A DNA stretch of 64,000 nt from Flavobacterium panici. GTDB taxonomy: Bacteria; Bacteroidota; Bacteroidia; Flavobacteriales; Flavobacteriaceae. The stretch is from contig NZ_CAIJDE010000044.1 in NCBI RefSeq assembly GCF_903819335.1, positions 1 to 64,000 on the forward strand, given 5' to 3'. The notes beneath the pieces were generated by a model that did no database searches, was not told the DNA's origin, and saw only the letters and a program-made list of their open reading frames with translations. Position numbers and translations under genes: made by a program. Positions 17,771-25,841 of the stretch are shown here, in pieces (position 1 is the first letter of the stretch; every line of letters starts with the position of its first letter).

Positions 17771-18389
17771 AAACAAGTAGCGCTTTTATAGTTTGTTGAA
17801 TGTGCTTTGTAAGACTGTTTTTAATGTAATCGTTGTATAACGTTTCTGTTTTTAGATTTAAGAGTTCTTCAAAAAATGATTTGTTCATATGGAAATGAAA
17901 AAAAGTGCCCATAATCGTTGGTGTAATCAACGGAATTATGACATCTTTTCTAAAAATCCCTTTTGACTGGCCTTCTTTGATAATCATTTCCAAAGATTTT
18001 AGATTTCCCTTTTTCAGCTCTGTAAAAGCGGCAAGACTTTCTTCTCTTTTTTTAGAATTAAGTTCGAAATGTAAAACTCTGAAAATCCCTCTGTTACAAT
18101 TAATTCGATTGATATAAATTTCGACTAATTTATTGACTTTATCAAGAGGATGAAGATCTTCGTGCTGTAAACTTTCGATTTGCAGTTTTAAATCGGCTGT
18201 TTTATGAATGATTAAAGATTCCAGTAATTTATCTTTTGAACCGAAATAATACGAAACCATAGCAATATTAATTTTTGCATGTTTCGAAATATCCCGTATA
18301 GAAGTCCCCTCAAATCCTTTCTCAGAAAATAGCTTTTCAGCAACATTAAGAATCTGAATTTTTTTATCGTTTAGTTCGATGTGTGACAT
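17760..18389 (-). CDS. TetR/AcrR family repressor of the efflux operon
   Basis: This protein has 209 residues from the chosen start. The N-terminal TetR helix-turn-helix is clear (KKIQILNVAEKLFSEKGFEGTSIRDISKHAKINIAMVSYYFGSKDKLLESLI); the C-terminal ligand domain is all-helical and variable. It heads the tetR-tolC-emrA-emrB operon, so it most likely represses it and responds to a pump substrate. An in-frame start at 18422 is rejected because that extension would be encoded by the promoter and by half of the first operator copy. Confidence 0.92.
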   Translation of the reverse strand: MSHIELNDKKIQILNVAEKLFSEKGFEGTSIRDISKHAKINIAMVSYYFGSKDKLLESLIIHKTADLKLQIESLQHEDLHPLDKVNKLVEIYINRINCNRGIFRVLHFELNSKKREESLAAFTELKKGNLKSLEMIIKEGQSKGIFRKDVIIPLITPTIMGTFFHFHMNKSFFEELLNLKTETLYNDYIKNSLTKHIQQTIKALLVYEN

Positions 18390-18409
18390 GGTATTGTTTC
18401 TAATCGATA

Positions 18410-18417
18410 CAAAATTA
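18410..18417 (-). promoter_or_regulatory. Promoter -7 box of the TetR efflux operon
   Basis: On the minus strand the box reads TAATTTTG, matching TAnnTTTG, 20 bases before the ATG at 18389. A GTG at the 19-base spacing is one mismatch from the TTG -33 box and lies inside the upstream operator copy. Confidence 0.6.
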
Positions 18418-18447
18418 AACACTTGTTTAATTTAAACACTTGTTTAA
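18415..18447. promoter_or_regulatory. Tandem 16-bp operators for the TetR regulator
   Basis: TTAAACACTTGTTTAA occurs twice, at 18415-18430 and 18432-18447, with one base between. Each copy is a near-palindrome (TTAAACA / TGTTTAA arms, CT centre). The pair overlaps the -7 box and fills the -7 to -33 spacer, a classic repressor position. Binding by the adjacent TetR protein is inferred from place and symmetry. Confidence 0.75.
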
Positions 18448-18494
18448 TTTTGTTTTAACATAATATTAACATAAAACGGTTTCGATAATTTTGG

Positions 18495-18531
18495 GCAAAA
18501 AAAAAGCTGAAACACTTAGTATTTCAGCTTT
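18495..18531 (-). terminator. Terminator at the end of the trp operon
   Basis: AAAGCTGAAA (18503-18512) pairs with TTTCAGCTTT (18522-18531). Read on the minus strand it is followed by a run of T residues (18502-18495), as expected for rho-independent termination of the trp transcript. Confidence 0.75.
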
Positions 18532-18541
18532 GTTAGTTTTT

Positions 18542-18643
18542 TTGTCATTCCGAGGAACGAGGAATCGCGCTCGTAATTCGACAAAGATTGGCGACTTTGT
18601 TTGTAGAGTTTCTAGTGTGATTCCTCGTTCCTCGGAATGACAA
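18542..18643. repeat. Palindromic intergenic element, GTCATTCCGAGG family, copy 2
   Basis: Arms of 25 bases (18542-18566 and 18619-18643) are perfect complements and share their stem sequence with copy 1 at 1553-1656. The middle has TTCGACAAAGATTGGCGA and AGAGTTTCTA. Confidence 0.9.
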
Positions 18644-18664
18644 GCTAGACTTTATTCTATATGT

Positions 18665-19426
18665 TTATCGAATCTCTCCAACAAATTCCTCAATTTTCCC
18701 ACTTCCACTTTCGCTTAAATGTTTTATAAAAGCACTTCCAATAATAGCACCTTTTGCATATTTAGTAGCCTGATTGAAAGTTTCTTTATTTGAAATTCCG
18801 AAACCAACAATTTGAGGATTTTTTAAATTCAAATTTGAGATTCTTTCGAAATAGCTTTCCTGAACATCTCCAAAACCAGATTGAGATCCCGTAACACTTG
18901 CAGAACTTACCATATAAATAAATCCGTTTGAAACACTGTCGATAAAACGAATACGTTCATCTGAAGTTTGAGGCGTAATCAGAAACACATTTATTAAACC
19001 ATATTTTTCGAAAATTGCTTTGTATTCTTCTGCATAAACATCAACCGGAAGATCTGGAATAATTAATCCGTCGATTCCAATTTCAGCACATTTTTGACAA
19101 AAAGCTTCAACTCCGTATTGTAACATCGGATTAAAATAACCCATAATAATCAAAGGAATTTTTACGCTTTCGCGGATGTTTTTCAGCTGGTCAAATAGAA
19201 TTTGAGTTGTCATTCCGTTATGAAGCGCCTGTGTAGAACTCGCCTGAATTGTTGGTCCGTCTGCCAAAGGATCACTAAACGGAAGTCCAATTTCGATTAA
19301 ATCAACACCATTTTTTTCTAAATCCTGAATAATCTGCACCGTATCATTTAAGTTAGGATATCCCGCAGAAAAATAGATCGAAAGTATCTTTTTATCTTCT
19401 TGTAATTTTTGAGTTATTCTGTTCAT
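18665..19426 (-). CDS. trpA: Tryptophan synthase alpha chain
   Basis: This 253-residue TIM-barrel enzyme cleaves indole-3-glycerol phosphate to indole and glyceraldehyde 3-phosphate and passes indole to TrpB. The family signature LIEIGLPFSDPLADGPTIQ is intact, with the catalytic Glu and Asp region, as are VSSASVTGSQSGFG (phosphate-binding loop) and GFGISNKE. The start at 19426 (MNRITQKLQED) replaces a seven-residue longer reading. It is the last gene of the trp operon and is separated from trpB by two non-trp genes, an unusual arrangement for a channelling pair. Confidence 0.95.
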   Translation of the reverse strand: MNRITQKLQEDKKILSIYFSAGYPNLNDTVQIIQDLEKNGVDLIEIGLPFSDPLADGPTIQASSTQALHNGMTTQILFDQLKNIRESVKIPLIIMGYFNPMLQYGVEAFCQKCAEIGIDGLIIPDLPVDVYAEEYKAIFEKYGLINVFLITPQTSDERIRFIDSVSNGFIYMVSSASVTGSQSGFGDVQESYFERISNLNLKNPQIVGFGISNKETFNQATKYAKGAIIGSAFIKHLSESGSGKIEEFVGEIR

Positions 19427-19441
19427 TGTTATGTTTTTTTG

Positions 19442-19514
19442 TGCCACAGATTAAAAAGATTTCAATGATTTTTAAATAATTTAATCTGTGAGAATCTCTG
19501 AAATCTGTGGCATT
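19442..19514. repeat. GCCACAGATT inverted repeat before trpA
   Basis: GCCACAGATTAAAAAGATTT near 19442 and AAATCTGTGGCA ending at 19512 form an imperfect inverted repeat, related to the units in 12443-12640. It fills the gap between the nitrilase-family gene and trpA. Confidence 0.7.
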
Positions 19515-19521
19515 AATTTTT

Positions 19522-20259
19522 TTAAAATTTTAAAACCTTACTTGTCCAAGTATCATTTTGTTTTTCAACCAATAATAACCCGGAATCTGAATCATTCATC
19601 TGACCAATTAATTCTCCTTTATTATTCCAAAATGCACTTTGACCTGCCGAAGGAGAGCCCCAGGATTCACCGCTGAAATTTGACATCAAAACATTCATTT
19701 GATGCTTTTCGGCGTAATTTTGCAAGTCTCGATACGCATTCGGAATTCCGTTTGGTGAAAAGAAAATGCTGGCAATATAAATATCAGTTTCTCTCTTTTT
19801 TGCATTTTCCGGATGCAGCGGATTATCAATATCAGCGCAAATGGCAAATGAAATCTTTTGATTTTCAATTGAAATAATTGGATTGTTATCAAAAGAAGAT
19901 TGAAAATATTCATCTTCGCCTTCGTGTAAAAACTGCTTCGTATAAATGGAAACAGAATTATCCGGAGAAATTACAAATTCGCCAATAAATAAATTGGAGC
20001 CAATTTGAATAGGTGCTCCGGCAATAATTATAATATTATTTTCTGCAGCTAATTTTTGCAAATGATTCAAACGCGAATCGTTTTTCTGGAAAGCTAATTG
20101 CTTTGCATGTTCTCTTTCATAGCCTGTAATAGACATTTCTGGAAATGCAATTAATTGCGCTTTATTTTTTACAGCCAATTCGATAAGACGATAATGATCT
20201 GATAAATTGGCATCGATATCGCCTCGGGTTGGTTTTGTTTGCGCGGCTGCTAGAATCAT
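19522..20259 (-). CDS. Carbon-nitrogen hydrolase (nitrilase superfamily)
   Basis: This 245-residue protein has the Glu-Lys-Cys triad of the nitrilase superfamily: Glu41 (AFPEMSITGYE), Lys108 (YTKQFLHEGE) and Cys141 (SFAICADIDNP). Such enzymes hydrolyse or condense nitriles, amides or carbamoyl groups; the substrate is not evident. The start at 20259 is preferred because it overlaps the previous gene's stop by only a few bases, whereas the longer reading adds MDLYRKLIIN from within that gene. It lies between trpB and trpA, so it is probably transcribed with them; a role in tryptophan synthesis is not known. Confidence 0.85.
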   Translation of the reverse strand: MILAAAQTKPTRGDIDANLSDHYRLIELAVKNKAQLIAFPEMSITGYEREHAKQLAFQKNDSRLNHLQKLAAENNIIIIAGAPIQIGSNLFIGEFVISPDNSVSIYTKQFLHEGEDEYFQSSFDNNPIISIENQKISFAICADIDNPLHPENAKKRETDIYIASIFFSPNGIPNAYRDLQNYAEKHQMNVLMSNFSGESWGSPSAGQSAFWNNKGELIGQMNDSDSGLLLVEKQNDTWTSKVLKF

Positions 20260-20267
20260 ATTAATTA

Positions 20268-20585
20268 TTAATTTTCTGTATAAATCCAAGCCTGTATCCC
20301 AGACTTTAATCTTACCTGAACTCTTTTATATGAGTTCGATTCGAATATATCTACTTTAGCCAGATCTGTATTTGAAATTGTATAAACAACCCCATATATA
20401 ATATCTGAAAGATCATCGCTTGGAACCGCTACTACATAATCAGCCATTCCAAATTCTTCTTCTATTTGAAGGCTTTTTAGTTTGTATCCAAGAAGCTGGT
20501 CTGCAGTTCCCGTTAATACTTTATTGAAAACCTGCATTTGAATTTGTTTTGATCGTAATGTTCCGTAAGAGAATAACTTTTCCAT
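20268..20585 (-). CDS. Gamma-glutamylcyclotransferase family (AIG2-like) protein
   Basis: This 105-residue protein has the GGCT fold: the substrate-binding YGTL motif at residues 7-10 (LFSYGTLRS) and the likely catalytic Glu82 (VDIFESNSYKRV). Family members release 5-oxoproline from gamma-glutamyl compounds; small AIG2-like members are mostly uncharacterised. It follows trpB by 58 bases and overlaps the start of the nitrilase-family gene by about ten bases, so the two passenger genes are translated together. Confidence 0.85.
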   Translation of the reverse strand: MEKLFSYGTLRSKQIQMQVFNKVLTGTADQLLGYKLKSLQIEEEFGMADYVVAVPSDDLSDIIYGVVYTISNTDLAKVDIFESNSYKRVQVRLKSGIQAWIYTEN

Positions 20586-20643
20586 ATTTACTTTTTTCTC
20601 GTTATTTGATTTGCGTTACCAAATGCCCAAATTACGATTTTTA

Positions 20644-21825
20644 TTACAATTTAAAATAGTCAATATAATTATCTAAATCTTTATCGCCACGGCCAGAAAG
20701 ACTAATAACAACAACATCTGTAGGTTTAAATTTCTTTTGATCTAAAACGGCAAATGCGTGAGCGCTTTCAATCGCCGGAATAATTCCTTCTAATTTTGTC
20801 AATTGCAAACCAGCATTCATAGCATCATCATCGGTTACAGAGAAAAATTCGCCACGTCCGGTTTGTGCTAAATGAGCATGTAAAGGCCCAACTCCGGGAT
20901 AATCTAATCCGGCAGAAATTGAATACGGTTCTGTAATTTGCCCGTCTGGTGTTTGCATTAAAAGCGTTTTACAGCCGTGAATAACGCCTACTTTTCCTAA
21001 TTTGCTGGTTGCAGCACTGTGACCGCTGTCAACACCTTTTCCGGCAGCTTCAACAGCAATAATTCCAACTTCCGGCTCATGTAGAAAATGATAATATGTT
21101 CCTGCTGCGTTACTTCCGCCGCCAATACAAGCTACCACATAATCAGGATTTTCACGTCCTTCTTTTTCTTTTAACTGCCATTTTATTTCTTCAGAAATAA
21201 TACTCTGAAAACGCGTCACCATATCTGGATAAGGATGAGGTCCAATTGCTGATCCGATAATATAATGTGTGTCAACCGGATTATTAATCCAATCACGAAT
21301 AGCTTCGTTTGTTGCATCTTTTAAAGTTCTTGAACCCGAAAGTGCCGGACGAACTTCTGCGCCTAACATTTTCATACGTGCCACATTTGGTGCCTGACGC
21401 GCAATGTCGATTTCGCCCATATAAACGATACATTCAATTCCCATTAAAGCACAGACTGTTGCCGTTGCTACGCCATGCTGACCCGCTCCGGTTTCGGCAA
21501 TAATTCTTTTTTTACCCAAACGTTTGGCTAATAAAATCTGCCCGATTGTATTGTTAACTTTATGCGCTCCGGTGTGATTTAAGTCTTCTCTTTTTAGATA
21601 GACTTTTGTGTTGTATTTTTCAGATAATCGTTTTGCAAAATACAACGGACTTGGGCGTCCTACATAATCTTTCAGCAATTGGTTGAACTCAGCTTTAAAA
21701 TCTGGTTCATCCATTATGCTTAGGTATTTTTGACGTAGTTCTTCTACATTTGGATAGAGCATTTCAGGAATGTAAGCTCCTCCAAATTCTCCGTAATATC
21801 CTTTTTCGTTGACGTTAAAACTCAT
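20644..21825 (-). CDS. trpB: Tryptophan synthase beta chain
   Basis: This 393-residue PLP enzyme condenses indole with serine to make tryptophan. The PLP lysine is Lys89 in NHTGAHKVNN, the phosphate-binding loop is CIGGGSNAAG, and the TrpA-interacting and catalytic segments (LKREDLNHTGAHK, ETGAGQHGVA) are complete. The length is standard for TrpB1. It follows trpF by 12 bases. In the genome the pair trpBA is split by two genes; TrpB normally channels indole directly from TrpA. Confidence 0.97.
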   Translation of the reverse strand: MSFNVNEKGYYGEFGGAYIPEMLYPNVEELRQKYLSIMDEPDFKAEFNQLLKDYVGRPSPLYFAKRLSEKYNTKVYLKREDLNHTGAHKVNNTIGQILLAKRLGKKRIIAETGAGQHGVATATVCALMGIECIVYMGEIDIARQAPNVARMKMLGAEVRPALSGSRTLKDATNEAIRDWINNPVDTHYIIGSAIGPHPYPDMVTRFQSIISEEIKWQLKEKEGRENPDYVVACIGGGSNAAGTYYHFLHEPEVGIIAVEAAGKGVDSGHSAATSKLGKVGVIHGCKTLLMQTPDGQITEPYSISAGLDYPGVGPLHAHLAQTGRGEFFSVTDDDAMNAGLQLTKLEGIIPAIESAHAFAVLDQKKFKPTDVVVISLSGRGDKDLDNYIDYFKL

Positions 21826-21837
21826 TTTGTTTAAAGT

Positions 21838-22470
21838 TTAAAAGTTGGCAACATCAAATTTTCGTTTGAAATTGCTAAATAAATTTCTGTTTTTCAGCCC
21901 GGGTTCGATTTCAAATTTACTATTTACATCGATAGCATAAATAGGTAAATTGCTTTTTGAAATTTCTTCAATGGCTTTTAATTCGTTTATTCCGATTCCG
22001 CCACTCAAAAAGAACGGTTTATCTGAATTGTATTTTTTTAATATCGTCCAGTCGAATGTTGTTCCGTTGCCGCCGGGTAATTTTCCTTTGGTGTCAAATA
22101 GAAAATAATCACAGACTGGTTCGAAAGGTTTTATCACTTCAAAATCAAAGTTTTCATCGGCAGAAAATGCTTTTATGATTTCGATTTTTTTTGACAAATT
22201 ATTTTTTAGTTCCGATACAAATTCAACTGTTTCATTTCCGTGTAACTGAACGGCTTGCAAATTGTATTTTGTTACTTTTTCCAGAATTTCTTCCTGTGTT
22301 TGATTTACAAAAACGCCCACTTTTTTGACTGTTTTTATAAGTTCAGGAATGGTTCCGTTAAAATATCGTGCAGATTTTTCCCAAAAAATAAATCCCATAT
22401 AATCGGGTAGGAGCGCTCCTACTTCGAGAATGTTTTCGGAATATTTCATGCCGCATATTTTGAGTTTCAT
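21838..22470 (-). CDS. trpF: Phosphoribosylanthranilate isomerase
   Basis: This 210-residue TIM barrel converts phosphoribosylanthranilate to CdRP. The catalytic Cys is in MKLKICGMKY (Cys6) and the general acid Asp lies in YFLFDTKGKLPGGNGTTFDW. The end (IYAIDVNSKFEIEPGLKN) has the usual VDVNSG/E-E-PG-KD phosphate-binding pattern. TrpF is a separate protein here, not fused to TrpC as in enterobacteria. It is followed closely by trpB and preceded by a repeat-filled 140-base gap after trpC. Confidence 0.95.
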   Translation of the reverse strand: MKLKICGMKYSENILEVGALLPDYMGFIFWEKSARYFNGTIPELIKTVKKVGVFVNQTQEEILEKVTKYNLQAVQLHGNETVEFVSELKNNLSKKIEIIKAFSADENFDFEVIKPFEPVCDYFLFDTKGKLPGGNGTTFDWTILKKYNSDKPFFLSGGIGINELKAIEEISKSNLPIYAIDVNSKFEIEPGLKNRNLFSNFKRKFDVANF

Positions 22471-22485
22471 TTTATATTTATTTTT

Positions 22486-22606
22486 GCCACGAAGGCGCTA
22501 AGACACTAAGTTTTTTTGTTTTTTTGCCACTAAGGTGCTAAGACACTAAGTTTATTTTTTATAAACGAGCACAAATTAAATTTGCGCCTTTGTGACTTTG
22601 TGGCAA
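22486..22606. repeat. Tandem GCTAAGACACTAAG repeats between trpC and trpF
   Basis: Two direct copies of GCCAC-AAGG-GCTAAGACACTAAG (22486-22511 and 22526-22551) are followed by an inverted counterpart, GCGCCTTTGTGACTTTGTGGC (22585-22605). The array lies inside the trp operon and is therefore transcribed. Confidence 0.8.
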
Positions 22607-22610
22607 ACCT

Positions 22611-23396
22611 TTACAGGCCAAGCTTGCTGATGAATTCTGTTGCGGCTTGTCCGGCGTTATCGGTTTTCATGAAGTTTTCTCCAATTAAGAAACCTTTGTA
22701 GCCGTATGGTTTTAATTCCTGAATAGCTTCGATTGATGAAATTCCGCTTTCGGAAACTTTTACAAAATCATCTGGAATTTGCGATGCCAATTGTTTACTG
22801 AAATCTAAACTGACTTCGAAAGTTTTTAGGTTTCTGTTATTCACACCAATCATGTCTAAAGTTGGCATAATTGATTTTTCCAGTTCTTCCTGATTGTGAA
22901 CTTCTAATAGAACTTCTAAACCTAGATTTTTAGCAAATTCTGATAATGATTTAATTTCTTCGCGGGTTAGAACTGCTGCGATTAGAAGAATCAAATCAGC
23001 TCCGTGTGCTTTTGCTTCCAAAATTTGGTATTCGTCGACAATAAATTCTTTTCGCAAAAGCGGAATATTTACGCTTGCTCTTGCCAAAAGTAAATCGTCA
23101 AGAGAACCTCCAAAATATTTTCCATCCGTTAAAACAGAAATTCCGCAAGCTCCGGCACTTTCATAACCTTTTACAACTTCTTCAACTGTGAAATTGTGAT
23201 TAATAACTGATTTTGAAGGAGAACGACGTTTGTGTTCTGCAATAATTCCCGTTGAACTTGTTTTTAGTTTTTGGCTTAATGAAATTGTTTCTTTTCCAAA
23301 AAATACCGAAGCTTGTAACTGAGAAACTGGAATGATTGATTTTTTGAGAACGACTTCTCGTTTTTTATCAAATATTATTTTATCTAAAATATTCAT
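22611..23396 (-). CDS. trpC: Indole-3-glycerol phosphate synthase
   Basis: This 261-residue TIM barrel closes the indole ring from CdRP with loss of CO2 and water. Typical segments are visible: IIAEHKRRSPSKSVI (catalytic Lys region), LRKEFIVDEYQILEAKAHGADLILLIAAVL (second catalytic Lys), GVNNRNLKTFEV and VSESGISS. The start at 23396 (MNILDKIIFDKK) is standard; a nine-residue longer reading begins in repeat DNA. It follows trpD by 71 bases. Confidence 0.96.
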   Translation of the reverse strand: MNILDKIIFDKKREVVLKKSIIPVSQLQASVFFGKETISLSQKLKTSSTGIIAEHKRRSPSKSVINHNFTVEEVVKGYESAGACGISVLTDGKYFGGSLDDLLLARASVNIPLLRKEFIVDEYQILEAKAHGADLILLIAAVLTREEIKSLSEFAKNLGLEVLLEVHNQEELEKSIMPTLDMIGVNNRNLKTFEVSLDFSKQLASQIPDDFVKVSESGISSIEAIQELKPYGYKGFLIGENFMKTDNAGQAATEFISKLGL

Positions 23397-23467
23397 GATT
23401 ATTGTTTTGCCACAAAGCCACAAAGGCGCAAAGTTTAGTGCTAATTCGTGAAATTTGTGTTTGTTTT

Positions 23468-24460
23468 TTATTTGCTTAATTCCTGTAATGTCTGCAATGC
23501 TTTTAATCCTTTTCCAGACAATAAACTTTCTTTTGCTAATTCAAATCCTTCCAACGGAGAACATTTTGTAACGGTTGCAATCGCCATTGCAGCATTTGCT
23601 AAAACTACATTGTTCTGTGCTTCGGTTCCTTTTCCAGAAATGATATTTGTAAATATTTCTGCCGATTCTTCGATGGTTTTTCCGCCTTCAATTTCAGTTT
23701 GGGATAAAAGTCTAACACCAAAATCTTCCGGTTTTAGCATTCCTTCCATGTGTGATGTTATCGTTTTGGTTGGACCTGTTAAAGAGATTTCGTCATATCC
23801 GTCAAGCGAATGCAAAATAGTAAAATTGATATCGGTATTTTGATATAAATAAGCATACATTCTGGCTAATTCAAGATTGAAAACCCCAACCAATTGATTT
23901 TGTGGAAACGATGGATTTACCATTGGCCCCAACATATTGAAGAATGTTTTTACTGCTAATTCTTTACGGATTGGGCCAACATTTTTCATTGCCGGATGAA
24001 ATAGGGGTGCGTGTAAAACGCAAATTCCTGCTTTATCAATACATTTTTCTAAAAACGAAGGATCGTTGCTGAATTTAATTCCCATTTTTTCCATTACGTT
24101 GCTTGACCCTGAAATAGATGAAACTCCGTAATTCCCATGTTTGGCAACTTTAATTCCAGCTCCAGCTGAAACAAAAGAAGCTAAAGTTGAAATATTGAAA
24201 GTGTCTTTTCCGTCACCGCCCGTTCCACATAAATCGATTGTATTGTAAGATGATAAATCAACACGAACACACAATTCTAATAAAGCTTCGCGAAATCCCG
24301 AAAGTTCGTCAATCGTAATGCTTCGCATCATAAATACGGTCAAAAATGCCGAAATCTGACTTGGGTTGTATTGACCAGTTGATATATTAATCAAGACATC
24401 TTTTGCTTCTTCTTTAGAAAGTACTTCGTGATTGATTAATTTGTTTAATATAGTTTTCAT
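23468..24460 (-). CDS. trpD: Anthranilate phosphoribosyltransferase
   Basis: This 330-residue enzyme transfers the phosphoribosyl group from PRPP to anthranilate. The PRPP-binding GTGGDGKDTFNIST motif, KHGNYGVSSISGSSNVMEKMG and the DE metal-binding pair (DGYDEISLTGPT) are intact. The length matches stand-alone TrpD; the glutamine amidotransferase is encoded separately by trpG. The upstream 85-base gap holds CTAAG-type repeats (24468-24505). Confidence 0.96.
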   Translation of the reverse strand: MKTILNKLINHEVLSKEEAKDVLINISTGQYNPSQISAFLTVFMMRSITIDELSGFREALLELCVRVDLSSYNTIDLCGTGGDGKDTFNISTLASFVSAGAGIKVAKHGNYGVSSISGSSNVMEKMGIKFSNDPSFLEKCIDKAGICVLHAPLFHPAMKNVGPIRKELAVKTFFNMLGPMVNPSFPQNQLVGVFNLELARMYAYLYQNTDINFTILHSLDGYDEISLTGPTKTITSHMEGMLKPEDFGVRLLSQTEIEGGKTIEESAEIFTNIISGKGTEAQNNVVLANAAMAIATVTKCSPLEGFELAKESLLSGKGLKALQTLQELSK

Positions 24461-24545
24461 TTTTTTTTTAAGTTGCTAAGGTTCTAAGATACTGAGATGC
24501 TAAGTTTTTTTACTGTGACTGTAAACTGAGACTGAATACTGTAAA

Positions 24546-25112
24546 CTAGCTTTTAATCCAATTCTCTAAAATCCTTTTTCCTTTTGGCGTAAGCACACTT
24601 TCAGGGTGAAACTGAACACCTCTTACATCGAATTTTTTGTGTCTGAGTGACATAATCTGCCCATTTTCGTCAATTGAAGTTGCTTCCAAAACTTCAGGTA
24701 AATTGCTGTCTACGACCCAAGAATGATATCTTCCGACTTCGAATTCATTTCCTAAACCTTCAAATAAAGTTTCATCTGAAACTACTGTTTTTACATTTGT
24801 CGAAACACCGTGGTATACTTTATCAAGGTTAGAAAGTGTTCCGCCAAAAACTTCTCCAATAGCCTGTTGTCCTAAACAAACACCCAGAATACTTTTTGTT
24901 GGTGCATATTTTTCGATAACTGCTTTTAATAAACCTGCTTCATCAGGAATTCCAGGTCCTGGCGAAAGTAATATTTTATCGAAAGAAGCGATTTCGTCAA
25001 TTTCGAATTCATCGTTTCTATAAACCGTTACTTCGCAGTTTAAATCTTCCAGATAGTGTACTAAATTATAAGTGAAACTATCGTAATTGTCTATAACTAA
25101 TATTTTTTTCAT
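24546..25112 (-). CDS. trpG: Anthranilate synthase component II (glutamine amidotransferase)
   Basis: This 188-residue class I amidotransferase supplies ammonia to TrpE. The nucleophile Cys79 lies in GVCLGQQAIGE, the His-Glu pair in VQFHPESVLTP, and the oxyanion loop in LLSPGPGIPDEAG. The start at 25112 (MKKILVIDNYDSF) is the family standard. In many bacteria the same protein also serves PabB for folate synthesis; no pabB gene is seen in the window. It is separated from trpE by a lipoprotein gene. Confidence 0.96.
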   Translation of the reverse strand: MKKILVIDNYDSFTYNLVHYLEDLNCEVTVYRNDEFEIDEIASFDKILLSPGPGIPDEAGLLKAVIEKYAPTKSILGVCLGQQAIGEVFGGTLSNLDKVYHGVSTNVKTVVSDETLFEGLGNEFEVGRYHSWVVDSNLPEVLEATSIDENGQIMSLRHKKFDVRGVQFHPESVLTPKGKRILENWIKS

Positions 25113-25126
25113 TTTTTTTATTTTTG

Positions 25127-25197
25127 TTTCAGGTTTCAAGTTTCAGGTTTCACGTTCCAACAACTTGAAACTTGAAACAAAGAAAACCTGAAACTAA
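25127..25197. repeat. TTTCAGGTTTCAAGTTT inverted repeat
   Basis: TTTCAGGTTTCAAGTTTCAG and its complement-like partner TTGAAACTTGAAACAAAG...CCTGAAAC form a stem within the trp operon, between the lipoprotein gene and trpG. The same motif recurs near 33248, 33590 and 54287-54357. Confidence 0.7.
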
Positions 25198-25201
25198 ATT
25201 T

Positions 25202-25645
25202 TTATTTTTCTCGAACGTACTTTTCAGTAATAATTCTATCGATTCCTAATTTTTCTACTTTTTCAACTCCTTTTTGAGTTAAAGTGTCGTTTTTAATTTT
25301 TACTACAAACTCAAATTTTCCATTTTCCCATTGACGGTTATTGAAGTACTCCAGATTCTCGGTATAAATACTATCCTTTAAAGTGTATTTTCCGCCTCCG
25401 CCAAAGAATACTGCATTTGTTGAATCTTTACCATTATTTAAATCATGATTGAAAAAAGCAAAATGGGTATGATTTATAATTTTAATCATTTTTGTTTTTG
25501 GATTGAAAGTTGAGAACGTTGAATCTTTTTCTGTCGTTTCTGCTGATATCAGACGCCAGGTTCCTTTTATTGGATTCTCTTTTTTCTCTGAATTACAAGA
25601 TGTGAGAGTAATGATTAAAATTAAAATGGATAATGCTTTTTTCAT
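25202..25645 (-). CDS. Lipoprotein of unknown function, lipocalin-like, inside the trp operon
   Basis: This 147-residue protein has a lipoprotein signal (MKKALSILILIITLTSC, lipid Cys17). The mature part begins NPIKGTWRLISAETTEKD, a start seen in lipocalin-like beta-barrel lipoproteins of Bacteroidetes, followed by alternating beta-strand segments (GGGGKYTLKDSIYTENLEYF, FEFVVKIKNDTLTQKG). No ligand can be inferred. It stands between trpE and trpG on the same strand, though repeats on both sides may allow separate expression. There is no evident link to tryptophan synthesis. Confidence 0.7.
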   Translation of the reverse strand: MKKALSILILIITLTSCNSEKKENPIKGTWRLISAETTEKDSTFSTFNPKTKMIKIINHTHFAFFNHDLNNGKDSTNAVFFGGGGKYTLKDSIYTENLEYFNNRQWENGKFEFVVKIKNDTLTQKGVEKVEKLGIDRIITEKYVREK

Positions 25646-25705
25646 GGTTTTTATGGATTTGTTCTTTGTTTGTTAATTGTTTCAGATTTTACCAATCTTT
25701 GTGTT

Positions 25706-25790
25706 CCAACGGTTGAAACCGTTGGCTATGTTTATATAGCATTCCGCATATAACTGCTTTTCAAATATTGCCCGAGGTTTCAACCTCGGG
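25706..25790. repeat. Pair of GGTTGAAACC-core hairpins
   Basis: CCAACGGTTGAAACCGTTGG (25706-25725) and CCCGAGGTTTCAACCTCGGG (25771-25790) are both perfect 20-base hairpins with the same 10-base core and different flanking stems. The sequence GGCTATGTTTA follows the first, as it does in the element at 37092-37165. Confidence 0.85.
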
Positions 25791-25841
25791 AGACATTGCT
25801 GATCATTCTGTGTCACTGTGACAGAAAACTGCGACTGAAAA

